This document shows positions 1-12,972 of a stretch of DNA of 64,000 nucleotides, piece by piece (within the stretch, counting starts at the first letter, position 1; every line of letters begins with the position of its first letter). Origin of the DNA: Pelagibacteraceae bacterium AG-426-M19 (GTDB lineage: Bacteria; Pseudomonadota; Alphaproteobacteria; Pelagibacterales; Pelagibacteraceae); NCBI GenBank assembly GCA_003210025.1, contig QCNW01000003.1, forward strand, positions 1-64,000. The letters run 5' to 3'. Position numbers and translations under genes: made by a program. Below the pieces are notes generated by a model. It saw nothing but the letters and a program-made list of their open reading frames with translations, was not told where the DNA came from and did not search any database.

Positions 1-2
1 GT

Positions 3-401
<399 letters not shown>

Positions 402-402
402 T

Positions 403-3400
403 ATGAGTAAAGAATTAACGGATCTATTTAAATCTTCAGAAATTTCAGAAGCCCAAAATTTTAATAGCATAAAAATAACACTTGCTAGTCCAGAGAAAAT
501 CAAATCATGGACTTATGGAGAAATCAAAAAGCCTGAAACAATAAATTATAGAACTTTTAGACCTGAAAAGGATGGATTATTTTGTGCAAGGATATTTGGA
601 CCCATAAAGGATTATGAGTGTCTTTGTGGTAAGTACAAAAGAATGAAATTCAGAGGAATTATATGTGAAAAATGCGGTGTTGAGGTTACAAAGTCAAATG
701 TGAGACGTGAAAGAATGGGCCATATTAATTTAGCTACTCCAGTCGCTCATATATGGTTTTTAAAATCTTTGCCAAGCAGAATATCTCTAGCAATAGATAT
801 GAAGCTTAAAGAGGTTGAAAGAGTGCTATATTTTGAAAATTTTATAGTAATTGAACCAGGCTTAACAGGACTTAAAAAGAACCAGCTTTTAGGTGAAGAA
901 GAACTTATAAAATATCAAGATGAGTATGGCGAAGAGTCATTTACCGCAGGTATTGGAGCTGAGGCAATTCTAGAAATTTTAAAATCAATAGATTTAGAGC
1001 AAGAAAAAGAAGCCTTAATTAGATCAATTAAAGAGACAAAATCGAAAGTTTCAGAAGAAAGATCAATTAAAAGATTAAAACTAATTGAGTCTTTTATAGA
1101 GACAGGAAACAAACCAGAATGGATGATTTTAACAACGATACCAGTAATTCCTCCTGAGTTAAGACCATTAGTACCTCTGGATGGAGGTAGATTTGCTACT
1201 TCTGATTTAAACGATTTATATAGAAGAGTTATAAATAGAAATAACCGTTTAAAAAGATTAATGGACCTTAAAGCTCCAGATATAATTGTGAGAAATGAAA
1301 AAAGAATGCTTCAAGAGTCCGTAGATGCTTTATTTGACAATGGCAGAAGAGGAAGAGTAATCACAGGAACAGGTAAAAGACCTCTAAAATCTTTAGCAGA
1401 GATGTTAAAAGGTAAACAAGGAAGATTTAGACAAAATTTATTGGGTAAGAGAGTAGATTACTCTGGAAGATCAGTGATCGTAGTTGGACCAGATTTAAAA
1501 TTACACGAATGTGGCTTGCCTAAGAAAATGGCTTTAGAATTGTTCAAACCATTTTTGTATGCAAGATTGAATAAACTTGGACTCGCTTCAACAATAAAAC
1601 AAGCAAAAAAACTTGTTGAGAGAGAAAGAAATGAGGTTTGGGATGCTTTAGAATTAATTGTTAGAGAACACCCAGTTATATTAAACAGAGCTCCAACCCT
1701 TCATAGGTTAGGTGTTCAAGCATTTGAACCAAAATTAATTGAAGGAAATGCAATTGAATTACATCCTCTTACGTGTGCTGCATTCAATGCAGATTTTGAT
1801 GGTGATCAAATGGCCGTACACGTTCCATTAAGTTTAGAGGCACAATTAGAAGCAAGGGTTTTAATGATGTCTACAAATAACATTTTAAGTCCATCAAATG
1901 GAAAACCTATAATTGTTCCAAGTCAGGACATGATTTTAGGCATATATTATCTTTCCCAACCACCATATCAAACTGATAGAGTAGAAGGTTATTTTGTTAA
2001 TACATCAGAGATTGAACATGCTTTAGAAATTGGCCAAATTAAAGTTCATTCAAGAATAGTTTCACGATTTGCAACCGTTGATGAAAAAGGTAATACTAAA
2101 TATGAAAAACATATTAGTACAGCTGGAAGATTTTTATTAGCTAACTTAATTCCAAAAAACACAAATAATAAATTTGCTCTAGTTGACAGATTACTACCAA
2201 AAAAAATAGTTTCTGAGGTTATTGATCATGTATTCAGATTTTCTGGTCAAAAAAGTACAGTAATATTCTGTGATAAATTAAAAGATCTTGGATTTAAACA
2301 TGCTTTCAAAGCTGGAATATCATTTGGTAAAGACGATTTAGTAATTCCAGATAACAAACAGCAATTAATTGATGAAACAAAAAAATTAATATCGGATTAT
2401 GAAAACCAATATGCAGAAGGGTTAATAACTAGAGGTGAAAAATATAATAAAGTTATTGATGCTTGGTCAAAATGTACGGATAAAGTTGCATCTGAAATGA
2501 TGAAAAGAATTTCTGCTACAGAGATGACAGAAGATGGTCTAAAAATTAATTCAGTATTTATGATGGCAGATAGTGGTGCAAGAGGTTCTGCGGCTCAAAT
2601 GAAGCAATTAGCGGGTATGAGAGGATTAATTGCTAAACCATCTGGAGAAATTATTGAGTCTCCAATTACATCAAACTTCAAAGAGGGATTAACAGCTCTA
2701 GAGTATTTTAATTCGACACACGGTGCTAGAAAAGGATTAGCAGATACAGCACTAAAGACAGCAAGCTCAGGATACTTAACTAGAAGACTTTGCGATGTTG
2801 CTCAAGATTTAACAATAACTGCACCTAAATGTACAAAAAAATGTGGTTCCATAAAACTTACGGAAGTTTTAGAAGGTGGTAACATAATGGTTAGTTTGTC
2901 AGAAAGAGCTCTCGGAAGAGTTGTTGCAAAAGATGTAAAAAATCCATTAACTGGGGAAGTATTAATCAAAAAAGATCAAATGATCGACGAAGCAGGATGT
3001 GAAAAAATAGATTCTGCAGGTGTAAAGAGCTTAAATGTCTATTCAGTAATGACATGTGGAATGAAAGAAGGTGTTTGCGCCACATCATACGGAAGAGATC
3101 TTTCAAGAGGAAAAATGGTTCATGTTGGAGAGGCAATTGGAATGATCTCAGCACAATCAATTGGTGAACCAGGTACTCAACTTACAATGAGAACTTTCCA
3201 CGTTGGAGGAACAGCTTCTGTAAAACAAGACTCTCAAATAGTATCAAACAACGATGGTACACTTAAGATTGTTAATACAAATTTATTAATTGATTCAAAA
3301 AAGAATTTAATTGTAATGGGAAGAAATACAGAGCTTTCTATCGAGGACGACAACGGACTTCAAGTAGCATCATATAAAGTGCCGTATGGTTCAAAACTAT

Positions 3401-4569
3401 TCTTTGAGAATGAAGATAAGGTTAAAAAAGGAGCAAAAATATGTGAGTGGGATCCATACACAACTCCAGTTATTGCTGAAAAAGACGGGATAGCAAATTA
3501 TGTAGATTTAATAGACGGTGTATCAATCGCAGAAACAACTGATGATGCAACAGGAATTTCTACCAAAGCTGTTGTTGATTGGAAAACACAATCTAAGAAT
3601 ACGGATTTAAAACCAAGAATTACTTTAAGAGATGCAAAAGGAAATGTAGTTAAAAAAGCTGATGACAATGAAGCAAGATACTACTTAGTACCAGATTCAA
3701 TTTTATCTGTTAAAGATGGTCAAAAAATTTCAGCTGGAGATGTAATAGCTAGATTACCTAAAGAGACTACAAAAACTAAGGATATTACAGGAGGTTTACC
3801 AAGAGTTGCTGAATTATTCGAGGCTAGAAAAGCAAAAGATAGTGCAATTATTGCAGAAAATGACGGTAAAGTAATATTTGGTAAAGAGGTAAGAGGTAAA
3901 CAAAGAGTAACAATTGAATCTGAAAGTGGTGATACATCTAGTTATTTAATACCAAAAGGAAAACACATTAATTTTAATCAAGGTGAAAAAATTAAAAAAG
4001 GTGAATATTTGTTAGATGGTCAACCATTGCCTCATGATATTCTTAGAATTTTAGGTATTGAAGAATTAACTGAATATTTTGTAAATCAGGTACAAGATGT
4101 TTATAGACTACAAGGTGTAATTATAAATGACAAACACATTGAAGTTATCTTAAGACAAATGCTGAAAAAAGTTGAAGTAAAAGTCCAAGGAGATAGTACA
4201 TATTTACCTGGTGAAATTGTTGATAGAATTAAATTTGAAAATACTAACGAACAACTTGTTAAAGACGGAAAAAATCCTGCTGTTGGAGAAAGAGTTTTAA
4301 TGGGAATAACCAAAGCCTCACTTCAAACAGAGTCATTTATTTCAGCTGCTTCTTTCCAAGAAACAACAAGAGTTTTAACAGACGCTGCTATTAAAGGTAA
4401 AGTAGATAAACTATCAGGATTAAAAGAAAATGTAATTGTTGGTAGATTAGTTCCAGCCGGAACTGGATCTGTTAAAAATTTGTGGAACAAGAAAGCTCGT
4501 TTAGATGATGAAAAATTCATTGCTGAGAACGAGAAGATTGAGCAAGCAGAAAGCCCCGTAAATCAATAA
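403..4569 (+). CDS. rpoC: RNA polymerase beta' subunit
   Basis: [16 protein letters not shown] catalytic motif, N-terminal CxCG..CxxC zinc site, 1388 aa. Confidence 0.99.
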   Translation: MSKELTDLFKSSEISEAQNFNSIKITLASPEKIKSWTYGEIKKPETINYRTFRPEKDGLFCARIFGPIKDYECLCGKYKRMKFRGIICEKCGVEVTKSNVRRERMGHINLATPVAHIWFLKSLPSRISLAIDMKLKEVERVLYFENFIVIEPGLTGLKKNQLLGEEELIKYQDEYGEESFTAGIGAEAILEILKSIDLEQEKEALIRSIKETKSKVSEERSIKRLKLIESFIETGNKPEWMILTTIPVIPPELRPLVPLDGGRFATSDLNDLYRRVINRNNRLKRLMDLKAPDIIVRNEKRMLQESVDALFDNGRRGRVITGTGKRPLKSLAEMLKGKQGRFRQNLLGKRVDYSGRSVIVVGPDLKLHECGLPKKMALELFKPFLYARLNKLGLASTIKQAKKLVERERNEVWDALELIVREHPVILNRAPTLHRLGVQAFEPKLIEGNAIELHPLTCAAFNADFDGDQMAVHVPLSLEAQLEARVLMMSTNNILSPSNGKPIIVPSQDMILGIYYLSQPPYQTDRVEGYFVNTSEIEHALEIGQIKVHSRIVSRFATVDEKGNTKYEKHISTAGRFLLANLIPKNTNNKFALVDRLLPKKIVSEVIDHVFRFSGQKSTVIFCDKLKDLGFKHAFKAGISFGKDDLVIPDNKQQLIDETKKLISDYENQYAEGLITRGEKYNKVIDAWSKCTDKVASEMMKRISATEMTEDGLKINSVFMMADSGARGSAAQMKQLAGMRGLIAKPSGEIIESPITSNFKEGLTALEYFNSTHGARKGLADTALKTASSGYLTRRLCDVAQDLTITAPKCTKKCGSIKLTEVLEGGNIMVSLSERALGRVVAKDVKNPLTGEVLIKKDQMIDEAGCEKIDSAGVKSLNVYSVMTCGMKEGVCATSYGRDLSRGKMVHVGEAIGMISAQSIGEPGTQLTMRTFHVGGTASVKQDSQIVSNNDGTLKIVNTNLLIDSKKNLIVMGRNTELSIEDDNGLQVASYKVPYGSKLFFENEDKVKKGAKICEWDPYTTPVIAEKDGIANYVDLIDGVSIAETTDDATGISTKAVVDWKTQSKNTDLKPRITLRDAKGNVVKKADDNEARYYLVPDSILSVKDGQKISAGDVIARLPKETTKTKDITGGLPRVAELFEARKAKDSAIIAENDGKVIFGKEVRGKQRVTIESESGDTSSYLIPKGKHINFNQGEKIKKGEYLLDGQPLPHDILRILGIEELTEYFVNQVQDVYRLQGVIINDKHIEVILRQMLKKVEVKVQGDSTYLPGEIVDRIKFENTNEQLVKDGKNPAVGERVLMGITKASLQTESFISAASFQETTRVLTDAAIKGKVDKLSGLKENVIVGRLVPAGTGSVKNLWNKKARLDDEKFIAENEKIEQAESPVNQ

Positions 4570-4598
4570 AAAAACGTCAACTTTCCATGTCTTTTAAT

Positions 4599-4626
4599 TT
4601 GACAAATGGAAATTCTATAGTATTTT
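4599..4626 (+). promoter_or_regulatory. Candidate sigma70 promoter for the rpsL (str) operon: TTGACA (4599-4604) - 16 nt - TATTTT (4621-4626)
   Basis: Consensus -35 and near-consensus -10 in the rpoC-rpsL gap. Confidence 0.45.
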
Positions 4627-4725
4627 GTGCGTGTTTTTGGTTGGAATGTAGTGACTAGTGCACTAAACGCTGCCACAAATAACCTGACAGTTATTTCATC
4701 TAAAATCAAACTTATATTAAATTTT

Positions 4726-5097
4726 ATGCCAACGATAAACCAGTTGTTAAGAAAAGGACGAGAAAAACAAATCGCTAGGAACAAAGTTCCAGCGTTACAA
4801 AAACAACCTTTAAAAAGGGGTGTTTGTGTAAAAGTTTATACTACTACTCCTAAGAAGCCAAACTCAGCATTAAGAAAAGTTGCAAGAGTTAGATTATCAA
4901 ATGGTTTTGAAGTTACAGCATATATTCCTGGAGAAGGACATAATCTACAAGAGCACTCGGTAGTAATGATAAGAGGTGGACGAGTTAAAGATTTGCCCGG
5001 TGTAAGATATCATATACTTCGTGGCAATTTAGATACGCAAGGAGTTGCAAACAGAAAACAGAGACGTTCTTTATATGGAACGAAAAAAGGTAAATAA
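4726..5097 (+). CDS. rpsL: 30S ribosomal protein S12
   Basis: [15 protein letters not shown]...[23 protein letters not shown]; start set at the internal ATG 4726 rather than ORF start 4627. Confidence 0.97.
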   Translation: MPTINQLLRKGREKQIARNKVPALQKQPLKRGVCVKVYTTTPKKPNSALRKVARVRLSNGFEVTAYIPGEGHNLQEHSVVMIRGGRVKDLPGVRYHILRGNLDTQGVANRKQRRSLYGTKKGK

Positions 5098-5099
5098 TA

Positions 5100-5570
5100 A
5101 TGTCTAGAAAAAGAAAAGCTCCTAAAAAAATTCCGATTGTAGATCCTAAATATAAATCAGTAATAATTCCAAAATTAATTAATTCAATAATGCTAGATGG
5201 TAAAAAAACTATCGCAGAAAAAATTGTTTATGACGCTATTGATAAAATTAAATCAAAATCAAAAGATGAACCTTTAACAGTATTTAATGATGCAATTAAT
5301 AATGTAAGACCAACTGTAGAAGTTCGATCGAGACGTGTTGGTGGAGCTACATATCAAGTTCCTGTAGAAGTTAAAGCTAAAAGATCACAAGCACTAGCGC
5401 TTAGATGGATTATTGATGCATCAAGAAAAAGGAAAGATAAAAAAATGTCAGATAAATTATTTAATGAAATTTTTGATGCTTATCAAAAAAGAGGTTCAGC
5501 AATAAAAAAGAAAGAAGATACACATAAAATGGCAGAGTCTAATAAAGCTTTTGCACATTTTAGATGGTAA
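5100..5570 (+). CDS. rpsG: 30S ribosomal protein S7
   Basis: S7 family sequence ([10 protein letters not shown]..., [16 protein letters not shown]). Confidence 0.98.
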   Translation: MSRKRKAPKKIPIVDPKYKSVIIPKLINSIMLDGKKTIAEKIVYDAIDKIKSKSKDEPLTVFNDAINNVRPTVEVRSRRVGGATYQVPVEVKAKRSQALALRWIIDASRKRKDKKMSDKLFNEIFDAYQKRGSAIKKKEDTHKMAESNKAFAHFRW

Positions 5571-5575
5571 ATAAT

Positions 5576-7651
5576 ATGGCAAAAACTCATCCACTAAATA
5601 AATATAGAAACATTGGCATTATGGCCCACATAGATGCTGGTAAAACTACAACTACAGAAAGAATTTTATACTATACAGGAAAGAGTCATAAAATTGGTGA
5701 AGTTCATGATGGTGCTGCCACGATGGATTGGATGGAACAAGAGCAGGAAAGAGGTATAACAATAACGTCAGCTGCAACCACTTGTTTTTGGAGAGAGCAT
5801 AGAGTTAATATTATTGATACCCCGGGTCATGTTGATTTTACAATTGAAGTTGAGAGATCTTTAAAGGTTTTGGACGGTGCTGTTGCTGTATTTGACGGTG
5901 TCGCTGGTGTAGAACCACAATCTGAAACGGTTTGGAGACAAGCCGATAAATATAAAGTTCCTAGAATTTGTTTCGTTAATAAACTTGATAGGACTGGTGC
6001 AGATTTCTTTAGATGCGTGGATATGATTAAAGATAGACTTGGAGCTAAACCTCTAGTTATGCAGGTGCCTATTGGAATAGAGGCATCATTACAAGGTGTT
6101 GTTGATTTAGTTAAAATGAAAGCAATTGTATGGAAAAATGAAGATCTAGGTGCTGAATGGGAAGAAAAAGATATTCCAGATGATCTAAAAGAAATTTGTC
6201 AAAAATACAGACAAGAATTAGTTGAGACAGCTGTTGAGCAGGATGAAAAATTAATGGAAGCCTATTTAGGTGGTGAGGAAATTAAACAAGAAGATTTGAT
6301 TAAATGTGTAAGAAAAGGATGTTTAAATTTCGAGTTCGTTCCAGTTTTAACAGGTTCTGCTTTTAAAAACAAAGGTGTTCAACCATTATTAGATGCTGTT
6401 GTGGATTACTTGCCAAGTCCAGAGGATCTTGGATCTATAATGGGGACAAAACCAGGATCTGATGAGGAAATTGAAATGAAGTTTGAGGATAGTGCCCCTT
6501 TTTCAGCTTTAGCTTTTAAAGTAGCAACAGATCCATTTGTAGGAAGTCTTACATTTATAAGAATTTATTCAGGCACAGTTAAATCTGGAACTGGAGTTTA
6601 TAATACCTCTTCAGATAAAGAAGAAAGAGTTGGAAGAATGCTTCTAATGCACGCTAATTCAAGAGAAGATATCAAAGAAGCAAGCGCAGGCGATATTGTT
6701 GCACTCGCTGGACTAAAAAATACTATAACAGGTCATACATTAGCAAATAAAGATTCACCAGTATTGCTTGAACCAATGGAATTTCCAGATCCAGTTATAG
6801 AAATTGCAGTTGAACCTAAATCAAAAGCTGATCAAGAAAAAATGGGTGAAGCATTAGGAAGATTAGCTAAAGAAGATCCGTCATTTAGAGTGTCATCAGA
6901 TGAAGAGTCAGGTCAAACAATAATTAAAGGAATGGGTGAATTACATTTAGATATTATCGTTGATAGAATGAAAAGAGAATTCAAAGTTGAGGCAAATGTA
7001 GGTGCACCTCAAGTTGCTTATAGAGAAACAATATTGAGTGCAGCTGAATTTGATTATACTCATAAAAAGCAGAGTGGTGGAGCAGGACAGTTTGCTAGAG
7101 TTAAATTATCTGTTGAACCATTAGAACCTGGTAAAGGACGAGAAATCGAAAGTAAAATTAAAGGTGGAGCTATACCTAAAGAATTTATTCCGGGTGTTGA
7201 AAAAGGTGTAGAGACAATAGCTGATGGTGGTATTCTAGCTGGTTTTCCTTTAATTGATTATAAAGTTACAATCTTAGATGGTTTACACCATGATGTTGAC
7301 TCAAGTGTATTAGCCTTTGAGCTTGCTTCTAGACAATGTTTTAAAGAGGCATGCACTCGAGGAACTCTAAAACTTTTAGAACCAGTAATGAGAGTAGAAG
7401 TAGTCACTCCAGAAGATTATATGGGAGATGTAATAGGTGATTTAAATAGTAGAAGAGGTCAAATAAGTACACAAGAACAAAGAGGAAATGCAACAGTAAT
7501 AACTGCAATGGTTCCATTAGCAAATATGTTTGGTTATATAAATAGCTTAAGATCTATGTCACAAGGTAGAGCACAATACTCAATGTTTTTTGATCATTAC
7601 GACAAGGTTCCACAAAATGTTCAAGATGAGGTAACAAAAAAAACAGGTTAA
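5576..7651 (+). CDS. fusA: Elongation factor G
   Basis: [47 protein letters not shown]; start set at 5576 ([12 protein letters not shown]). Confidence 0.98.
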   Translation: MAKTHPLNKYRNIGIMAHIDAGKTTTTERILYYTGKSHKIGEVHDGAATMDWMEQEQERGITITSAATTCFWREHRVNIIDTPGHVDFTIEVERSLKVLDGAVAVFDGVAGVEPQSETVWRQADKYKVPRICFVNKLDRTGADFFRCVDMIKDRLGAKPLVMQVPIGIEASLQGVVDLVKMKAIVWKNEDLGAEWEEKDIPDDLKEICQKYRQELVETAVEQDEKLMEAYLGGEEIKQEDLIKCVRKGCLNFEFVPVLTGSAFKNKGVQPLLDAVVDYLPSPEDLGSIMGTKPGSDEEIEMKFEDSAPFSALAFKVATDPFVGSLTFIRIYSGTVKSGTGVYNTSSDKEERVGRMLLMHANSREDIKEASAGDIVALAGLKNTITGHTLANKDSPVLLEPMEFPDPVIEIAVEPKSKADQEKMGEALGRLAKEDPSFRVSSDEESGQTIIKGMGELHLDIIVDRMKREFKVEANVGAPQVAYRETILSAAEFDYTHKKQSGGAGQFARVKLSVEPLEPGKGREIESKIKGGAIPKEFIPGVEKGVETIADGGILAGFPLIDYKVTILDGLHHDVDSSVLAFELASRQCFKEACTRGTLKLLEPVMRVEVVTPEDYMGDVIGDLNSRRGQISTQEQRGNATVITAMVPLANMFGYINSLRSMSQGRAQYSMFFDHYDKVPQNVQDEVTKKTG

Positions 7652-7653
7652 TC

Positions 7654-7962
7654 ATGGATAAACAAAATATTAGAATAAAATTAAGAGCTTACGATAACAA
7701 GGTCTTGGATCAGTCCACTGAAGAGATCGTAAATACTGTTAAAAGAACAGGGGCTAATATTAAAGGTCCAATTCCTCTACCTACAAAAATAGAGAGATAT
7801 ACTGTTCTAAGATCACCACATATTGATAAAAAAAGTAGAGAACAATTTGAAACAAGAACACATAAAAGATTAATTGATATTATTGAACCTACACCTGCAA
7901 CAGTTGAAGCACTAATGAAACTTGATTTAGCATCGGGTGTAGATGTGGAGATTAAAATATAA
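7654..7962 (+). CDS. rpsJ: 30S ribosomal protein S10
   Basis: S10 family ([45 protein letters not shown]). Confidence 0.98.
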   Translation: MDKQNIRIKLRAYDNKVLDQSTEEIVNTVKRTGANIKGPIPLPTKIERYTVLRSPHIDKKSREQFETRTHKRLIDIIEPTPATVEALMKLDLASGVDVEIKI

Positions 7963-8672
7963 TGGATAATTTAGCTTTAATTGGAAAAAAAATAGGAATG
8001 TCTAGAGAGTTTTTTAAAACTGGGCAATCAGTTCCAGTAACGGTGTTAAAGATGGAAACTGGCAGAGTTATAAACGTTATAAATAAAGAAAACCGTGGAT
8101 ATAGTGCAGTCCAAATAGGGTTTGGAAAAATTAAAAACTCAAAACTAACTAAAGCTATGAAAGGCTATTTTGCTAAAAAAAATACAGAACCAAAAAAAAC
8201 TCTAAAAGAATTTAGGTTAGAAAATATTGAGAATTATAAAGAAGGAAATGAAATTGGATTAGAAATATTTGAGAATGTTAAATTTGTTGATGTTAAATCA
8301 AGGACTATTGGTAAAGGGTTTGCTGGTGCGATGAAAAGACATAATTTTGGTGGATTAAGAGCATCACATGGAGTATCGATTTCTCACAGAGCACATGGTT
8401 CAACTGGACAGAACCAAGACCCAGGTAAAGTTTTTAAAGGAAAAAAAATGGCTGGTCATATGGGAGATAAAATTAGAACTATACAAAATATTGAAGTTAT
8501 AAAAACTGACAAAGAAAATAATTTGCTATATTTAAAAGGTTCTATTCCTGGATCAAAAAATACAGAAGTTCTAATTAGAAAATCAGTTAAAGAAATTAAC
8601 CGAATGTCAATTGAAGAAAAAATTGAGCAAATTGAAAAACAAAAAAAATTAGCCGATAAAAAGAAAAAATAA
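7962..8672 (+). CDS. rplC: 50S ribosomal protein L3
   Basis: L3 family ([34 protein letters not shown]). Confidence 0.97.
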   Translation: MDNLALIGKKIGMSREFFKTGQSVPVTVLKMETGRVINVINKENRGYSAVQIGFGKIKNSKLTKAMKGYFAKKNTEPKKTLKEFRLENIENYKEGNEIGLEIFENVKFVDVKSRTIGKGFAGAMKRHNFGGLRASHGVSISHRAHGSTGQNQDPGKVFKGKKMAGHMGDKIRTIQNIEVIKTDKENNLLYLKGSIPGSKNTEVLIRKSVKEINRMSIEEKIEQIEKQKKLADKKKK

Positions 8673-9296
8673 ATGAAAATAGATAAATTAAGTATTGATG
8701 GAAAAAAACAGAGCATAGAGGTGCTAGATAAAATTTTTAGCGCTAAAGTTAATAATCAATTAGTGAGTGGTGTTATCTATAAATTGAATGCAAACTTTAA
8801 AGGCAGAAAAGCAAAAACAAAGCAAAGAAATGAAATAACTGGCTCAACGTCTAAAATTTACTCACAAAAAGGTACTGGTAATGCAAGACACTCTAGTAAA
8901 AAGGCTCCTATATTTGTAGGTGGGGGAATAGCTCATGGACCAAAAGGTCAGGATAATTATAAAACTAGAAAGTTGAATAAGAGTGAAAAAAAAATGAGTA
9001 TAGCCTCACTTATTACTGAAAAAAATAAATCTAATAACGTAATTATTTTTGATGATTTTGGAAAAAAAATTGAAAAAACAAAAGAGATGTTTGAATTTTT
9101 AAAGAAGTTTGATGCAAATAATTCATTGCTCATTGTAGATACAAAATCAAAAGCTAATATCTTAAGATCAACTAGAAATATTCCTAATGTCAAATTAACG
9201 GATGCAAATCATTTCAGTGCATTTGATATAGTAAAATATAAAAAAATTATTTTTACTGAGAGCTCAGTCAAAGAATTGGAAAAAAGGTATCAATAA
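8673..9296 (+). CDS. rplD: 50S ribosomal protein L4
   Basis: L4 family (QKGTGNARHSSKKAPIFVGGGIAHGPK), S10 operon position. Confidence 0.96.
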   Translation: MKIDKLSIDGKKQSIEVLDKIFSAKVNNQLVSGVIYKLNANFKGRKAKTKQRNEITGSTSKIYSQKGTGNARHSSKKAPIFVGGGIAHGPKGQDNYKTRKLNKSEKKMSIASLITEKNKSNNVIIFDDFGKKIEKTKEMFEFLKKFDANNSLLIVDTKSKANILRSTRNIPNVKLTDANHFSAFDIVKYKKIIFTESSVKELEKRYQ

Positions 9297-9589
9297 TGGA
9301 TAAACTAAACTTATATGATAAAATCTTGTTCCCTGTTGTGACTGAGAAATCAACAAATTTGTCAGAGCAAAATAAAATTGTTTTTAAAGTACCTCAAAGT
9401 GCTAATAAAAAAACTCTAAAGGGATCAATTGAGAAAATATTTAAAGTAAATGTTACAAAAATTAATATTATTAATAAACAAACTCGAATTAAATCCTCAA
9501 GAGGGAAGAAAGTAAAAAAGAAAGGTTTTAAAAAGGCAATTATTACTCTTAAGAAGGGTCAAAATATTGACTTAACAACAGGAATTTAA
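9296..9589 (+). CDS. rplW: 50S ribosomal protein L23
   Basis: L23 family (ILFPVVTEKST...), S10 operon position. Confidence 0.96.
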   Translation: MDKLNLYDKILFPVVTEKSTNLSEQNKIVFKVPQSANKKTLKGSIEKIFKVNVTKINIINKQTRIKSSRGKKVKKKGFKKAIITLKKGQNIDLTTGI

Positions 9590-9592
9590 ATT

Positions 9593-10426
9593 ATGGCTTT
9601 AAAAACATTCAAACCTTATACAAAATCTACCAGAGGTACTATTTTAACAAGTAGAGAAGGTTTATGGAAGGGCAAGCCTTATAAACCATTAACAAGTGCA
9701 AATTATTCTTCAAAAGGAAGAAATAATTATGGTCGTATAACATCTAGAAATCATGGTGGAGGACATAAACACAAGTATAGAAAAATAGATTTTTATAGAA
9801 AAAAGAAAGATATGAAAGCAATTGTAGAAAGAATTGAGTATGACCCTAACAGGTCATGTCACATAATGTTAGTTAAATTTGAGGATAATCAAAAATTTTA
9901 TTATCTTGCTCCGCAAAAAATAAAAGTTGGTGATCATATTCAAAATGGTTCTTCTTCAGAAATTAAAATAGGAAATTGTTTACCATTACAGGACATTCCA
10001 GTAGGTATTGATATACATAATGTTGAAATACAGCCAGGAGCTGGCGGAAAAATAGCAAGAGCAGCCGGTTCTTCTGTAACGATTTCAGGTATCGATGGAA
10101 ATTACTCAATTATAAAAATGACTTCAGGTGAAGTAAGAAAAATAGACTCAAGAGCGTTGGCTACAATTGGAGTATTATCTAATCCTGATCAAAAAAACAT
10201 TAAAATTGGTAAAGCTGGTAGATCAAGATGGCTGGGAAGAAGACCACATACCAGAGGAGTTGTTAAAAATCCAGTGGATCACCCACATGGTGGTGGTGAA
10301 GGAAAATCTGCAGGCGGTAGACATCCTGTTTCTCCTACTGGACAATCTGCTAAGGGATTAAAAACAAGAGACAATAAAAGAACTGACAAATTTATAATAA
10401 GGAGAAGAAAGAAGAAGAGAGCTTAA
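9593..10426 (+). CDS. rplB: 50S ribosomal protein L2
   Basis: VDHPHGGGEGKSAGGRHPVSPTGQSAKG. Confidence 0.98.
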   Translation: MALKTFKPYTKSTRGTILTSREGLWKGKPYKPLTSANYSSKGRNNYGRITSRNHGGGHKHKYRKIDFYRKKKDMKAIVERIEYDPNRSCHIMLVKFEDNQKFYYLAPQKIKVGDHIQNGSSSEIKIGNCLPLQDIPVGIDIHNVEIQPGAGGKIARAAGSSVTISGIDGNYSIIKMTSGEVRKIDSRALATIGVLSNPDQKNIKIGKAGRSRWLGRRPHTRGVVKNPVDHPHGGGEGKSAGGRHPVSPTGQSAKGLKTRDNKRTDKFIIRRRKKKRA

Positions 10427-10429
10427 TAT

Positions 10430-10738
10430 ATGGCAAGATCTGTTTGGAAAGGACCGTTTGTTGAGGAAAGTTTAATCAAAAAAGTTGAAAAGATTAAAAA
10501 TGATCCTAATAAAAAACCAATTAAAACTTGGTCTAGAAAGTCTACAATAATACCTGACTTCGTTGGATTTAGTTTCTTAATTTATAACGGCAAAAAATTT
10601 ATACCAATAACAGTATCTGAAGACATGGTGGGTCACAAATTTGGAGAATTTGCTCCAACAAGACAGTTTTTTGGTCATACACCAGCTGATAAAAAAGCAA
10701 AAGTTGAGGGTGGAGCTAAGGGAGCTGATAAGAAATAA
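10430..10738 (+). CDS. rpsS: 30S ribosomal protein S19
   Basis: [15 protein letters not shown]... [17 protein letters not shown]. Confidence 0.97.
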   Translation: MARSVWKGPFVEESLIKKVEKIKNDPNKKPIKTWSRKSTIIPDFVGFSFLIYNGKKFIPITVSEDMVGHKFGEFAPTRQFFGHTPADKKAKVEGGAKGADKK

Positions 10739-10740
10739 AT

Positions 10741-11136
10741 ATGAGTTCAAAAAAAGACATAGATTTAAAACAAGTTAGATCAATAAATAAGAATGTAAGA
10801 TCTAGCGTTAGAAAATTAAAACCTATACTTAAATCAATAGTTGGTAAAAAAGTAGAAATTGCCATTAGAGATTTATCTTTCTCAGAAAAAAGAATTTCTA
10901 AAGATGTTAAAAAAACAATATCATCTGCAGTTGCTAATGCAGAAAATAATTTTCAATATGATATTGATAATTTAGTTGTGAAAGAAGCATTCTGTGGAAA
11001 ACAGGTAATAATGAAAAGATTTAGAGCTAGAGCCAAAGGTAGGGCTGCAGAAATTATGAAACCATACTCAAACGTAACGATAGTTTTGAGTGAACAAATG
11101 AAGCAAAAAGAGAAGGAACATGGGACAAAAGGTTAA
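10741..11136 (+). CDS. rplV: 50S ribosomal protein L22
   Basis: L22 family, [23 protein letters not shown]; operon position. Confidence 0.96.
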   Translation: MSSKKDIDLKQVRSINKNVRSSVRKLKPILKSIVGKKVEIAIRDLSFSEKRISKDVKKTISSAVANAENNFQYDIDNLVVKEAFCGKQVIMKRFRARAKGRAAEIMKPYSNVTIVLSEQMKQKEKEHGTKG

Positions 11137-11779
11137 TCCAGTAGGTTTAAGATTAGGTATCAATAGAGGATGGGACTCCGTCTGGTATGCAAAGAAACAA
11201 GATTTTGGAAATTATTTAATTGAAGATTTTAAAATTAGAGAATTTATTAAAAAAAATGTTATTAACTCTGGAGTCTCTAAAGTCATGATAGAAAGGTCAG
11301 CAAAAAAATGTTTCGTAACAATTTATACTTCTAGACCTGGGTTTGTAATTGGAAAAAAGGGAAGTGATATAGAAAAAATTAAAGGGAAATTATCAAAATT
11401 GAGTGCTAATGAAATAGTCTTAAATATTAAGGAAGTTAAAAAACCTGAGACAAATTCATTTTTAGTTGCCGAGAATATTGCTCAACAGTTGGTTAAACGT
11501 GTTTCATATCGGAGAGCAATGAAGAGAGCAATGCAATCTGCATTAAGGTTAGGAGCAAAAGGAATTAAAGTGTCTTGTAGTGGAAGACTTGGTGGAAACG
11601 AAATTGCAAGAACAGAGTGGTTAAGAGATGGTAGCATTCCATCCCATACTTTAAGGGCAGATATTGATTACGCTGAAGCAGAAGCTCTTACAACTTATGG
11701 AATAATTGGAATAAAAGTATGGATATATAAAGGAGAAATATTTACAAAAGAATTTAGCCAAGAAAGGAACAAAACATAA
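11120..11779 (+). CDS. rpsC: 30S ribosomal protein S3
   Basis: [26 protein letters not shown] domain; [16 protein letters not shown]. Confidence 0.98.
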   Translation: MGQKVNPVGLRLGINRGWDSVWYAKKQDFGNYLIEDFKIREFIKKNVINSGVSKVMIERSAKKCFVTIYTSRPGFVIGKKGSDIEKIKGKLSKLSANEIVLNIKEVKKPETNSFLVAENIAQQLVKRVSYRRAMKRAMQSALRLGAKGIKVSCSGRLGGNEIARTEWLRDGSIPSHTLRADIDYAEAEALTTYGIIGIKVWIYKGEIFTKEFSQERNKT

Positions 11780-11781
11780 TA

Positions 11782-12189
11782 ATGTTACAACCAACAAGAA
11801 CAAAATTTAGAAAAGCACATAAAGGAAGAATCCATGGCAATGCTTCCAGATGTAATGCTATGAATTATGGTTCTTTCGGATTGAAAGCAATTCAACCTGA
11901 AAGAATTATATCCAGACAAATAGAGGCAGCTAGAGTTGCTTTAACAAGACACATGAAAAGACAAGGCAGAGTTTGGACAAGAATGTTCCCAAATATACCA
12001 GTATCAAAAAAACCCACAGAAGTAAGAATGGGTAAAGGTAAGGGTTCACCCGAATATTGGGCATGTAGAGTTAAACCAGGAAGAATTTTATTTGAAGTTG
12101 ACGGAGTAACAGAAGAAATTGCTAGAGAAGCTCTTTACAAAGCTTCAGCTAAACTACCAATAAAATGTAAATTTATTAAAAGAATTTAA
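11782..12189 (+). CDS. rplP: 50S ribosomal protein L16
   Basis: [16 protein letters not shown]... [28 protein letters not shown]. Confidence 0.98.
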   Translation: MLQPTRTKFRKAHKGRIHGNASRCNAMNYGSFGLKAIQPERIISRQIEAARVALTRHMKRQGRVWTRMFPNIPVSKKPTEVRMGKGKGSPEYWACRVKPGRILFEVDGVTEEIAREALYKASAKLPIKCKFIKRI

Positions 12190-12378
12190 ATGAAAAAAAG
12201 TGAGATAAAAAAATTGACAAAAGAACAAGCTTTGAAAAATATAGATAAGTTAAAAAAGGACTTATTTAATTTTAGATTTCAAAAAATTAATGGTCAAATA
12301 AAAAGTCCATCAAAGATAAATGAAACAAAGAAAAATATTGCAAGATTAAAAACATTTATAGTGAGAAAAGATGCCTAA
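12190..12378 (+). CDS. rpmC: 50S ribosomal protein L29
   Basis: Short L29-like ORF in conserved position, LFNFRFQKINGQIKSPSKI. Confidence 0.93.
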   Translation: MKKSEIKKLTKEQALKNIDKLKKDLFNFRFQKINGQIKSPSKINETKKNIARLKTFIVRKDA

Positions 12379-12607
12379 AAAAATATTAAGTGGAATTGTT
12401 GTAAGCGATAAACCAAATAAAACTATTACAGTTTTAGTTGAGCGAAAATACCAACATCCTGTATTGAAAAAAGTGATTAAAGCTAGAAAAAAATATAGTG
12501 TACATGACGAAGAGAATAAATGTAAAAACGGTGATAAAGTATCAATACAAGAGTGCAAACCTTACTCAAAGTCGAAAAAATTTGAAGTGATAGGAGTTTC
12601 CAAATGA
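12371..12607 (+). CDS. rpsQ: 30S ribosomal protein S17
   Basis: S17 family ([29 protein letters not shown]). Confidence 0.96.
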   Translation: MPKKILSGIVVSDKPNKTITVLVERKYQHPVLKKVIKARKKYSVHDEENKCKNGDKVSIQECKPYSKSKKFEVIGVSK

Positions 12608-12972
12608 TACAAGTTCAGACAGAATTATTTGTGGCTGATAACACTGGAGCAAAAAAGATAGAATGTATAAAAGTTTTAGGTGGATCAAAAAGAAGGTATG
12701 CAAGTATCGGAGATACTATTGTAGTGGCTGTAAAAGAAGCAATACCGAAAGGAAAAGTTAAAAAAGGTGCAGTACATAAGGCTGTAGTTGTTAGAGTAAA
12801 AAAAGGAATCCATAGAAATGATGGGTCTAAAGTAAGATTTGATAATAATGCAGCTGTTCTGACAGATGATAAAGGAGAGCCTATAGGCACAAGGATTTTT
12901 GGACCAGTTACCAGAGAATTAAGAAATAGAGGGCAAATGAAAATAATTTCGTTGGCACCAGAGGTTTTGTAA
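12604..12972 (+). CDS. rplN: 50S ribosomal protein L14
   Basis: L14 family ([46 protein letters not shown]). Confidence 0.98.
   Translation: MIQVQTELFVADNTGAKKIECIKVLGGSKRRYASIGDTIVVAVKEAIPKGKVKKGAVHKAVVVRVKKGIHRNDGSKVRFDNNAAVLTDDKGEPIGTRIFGPVTRELRNRGQMKIISLAPEVL

Noticed and set aside
4627-4725. 33-aa N-terminal extension of S12 in the ORF track
   Set aside because: S12 homology starts at MPTINQ (4726); the upstream stretch contains hairpins and lies just after the candidate promoter, so it is more likely leader RNA.
10167-10361. 64-aa + strand ORF inside rplB
   Set aside because: Alternate frame of a conserved gene with no start context or recognisable domain.
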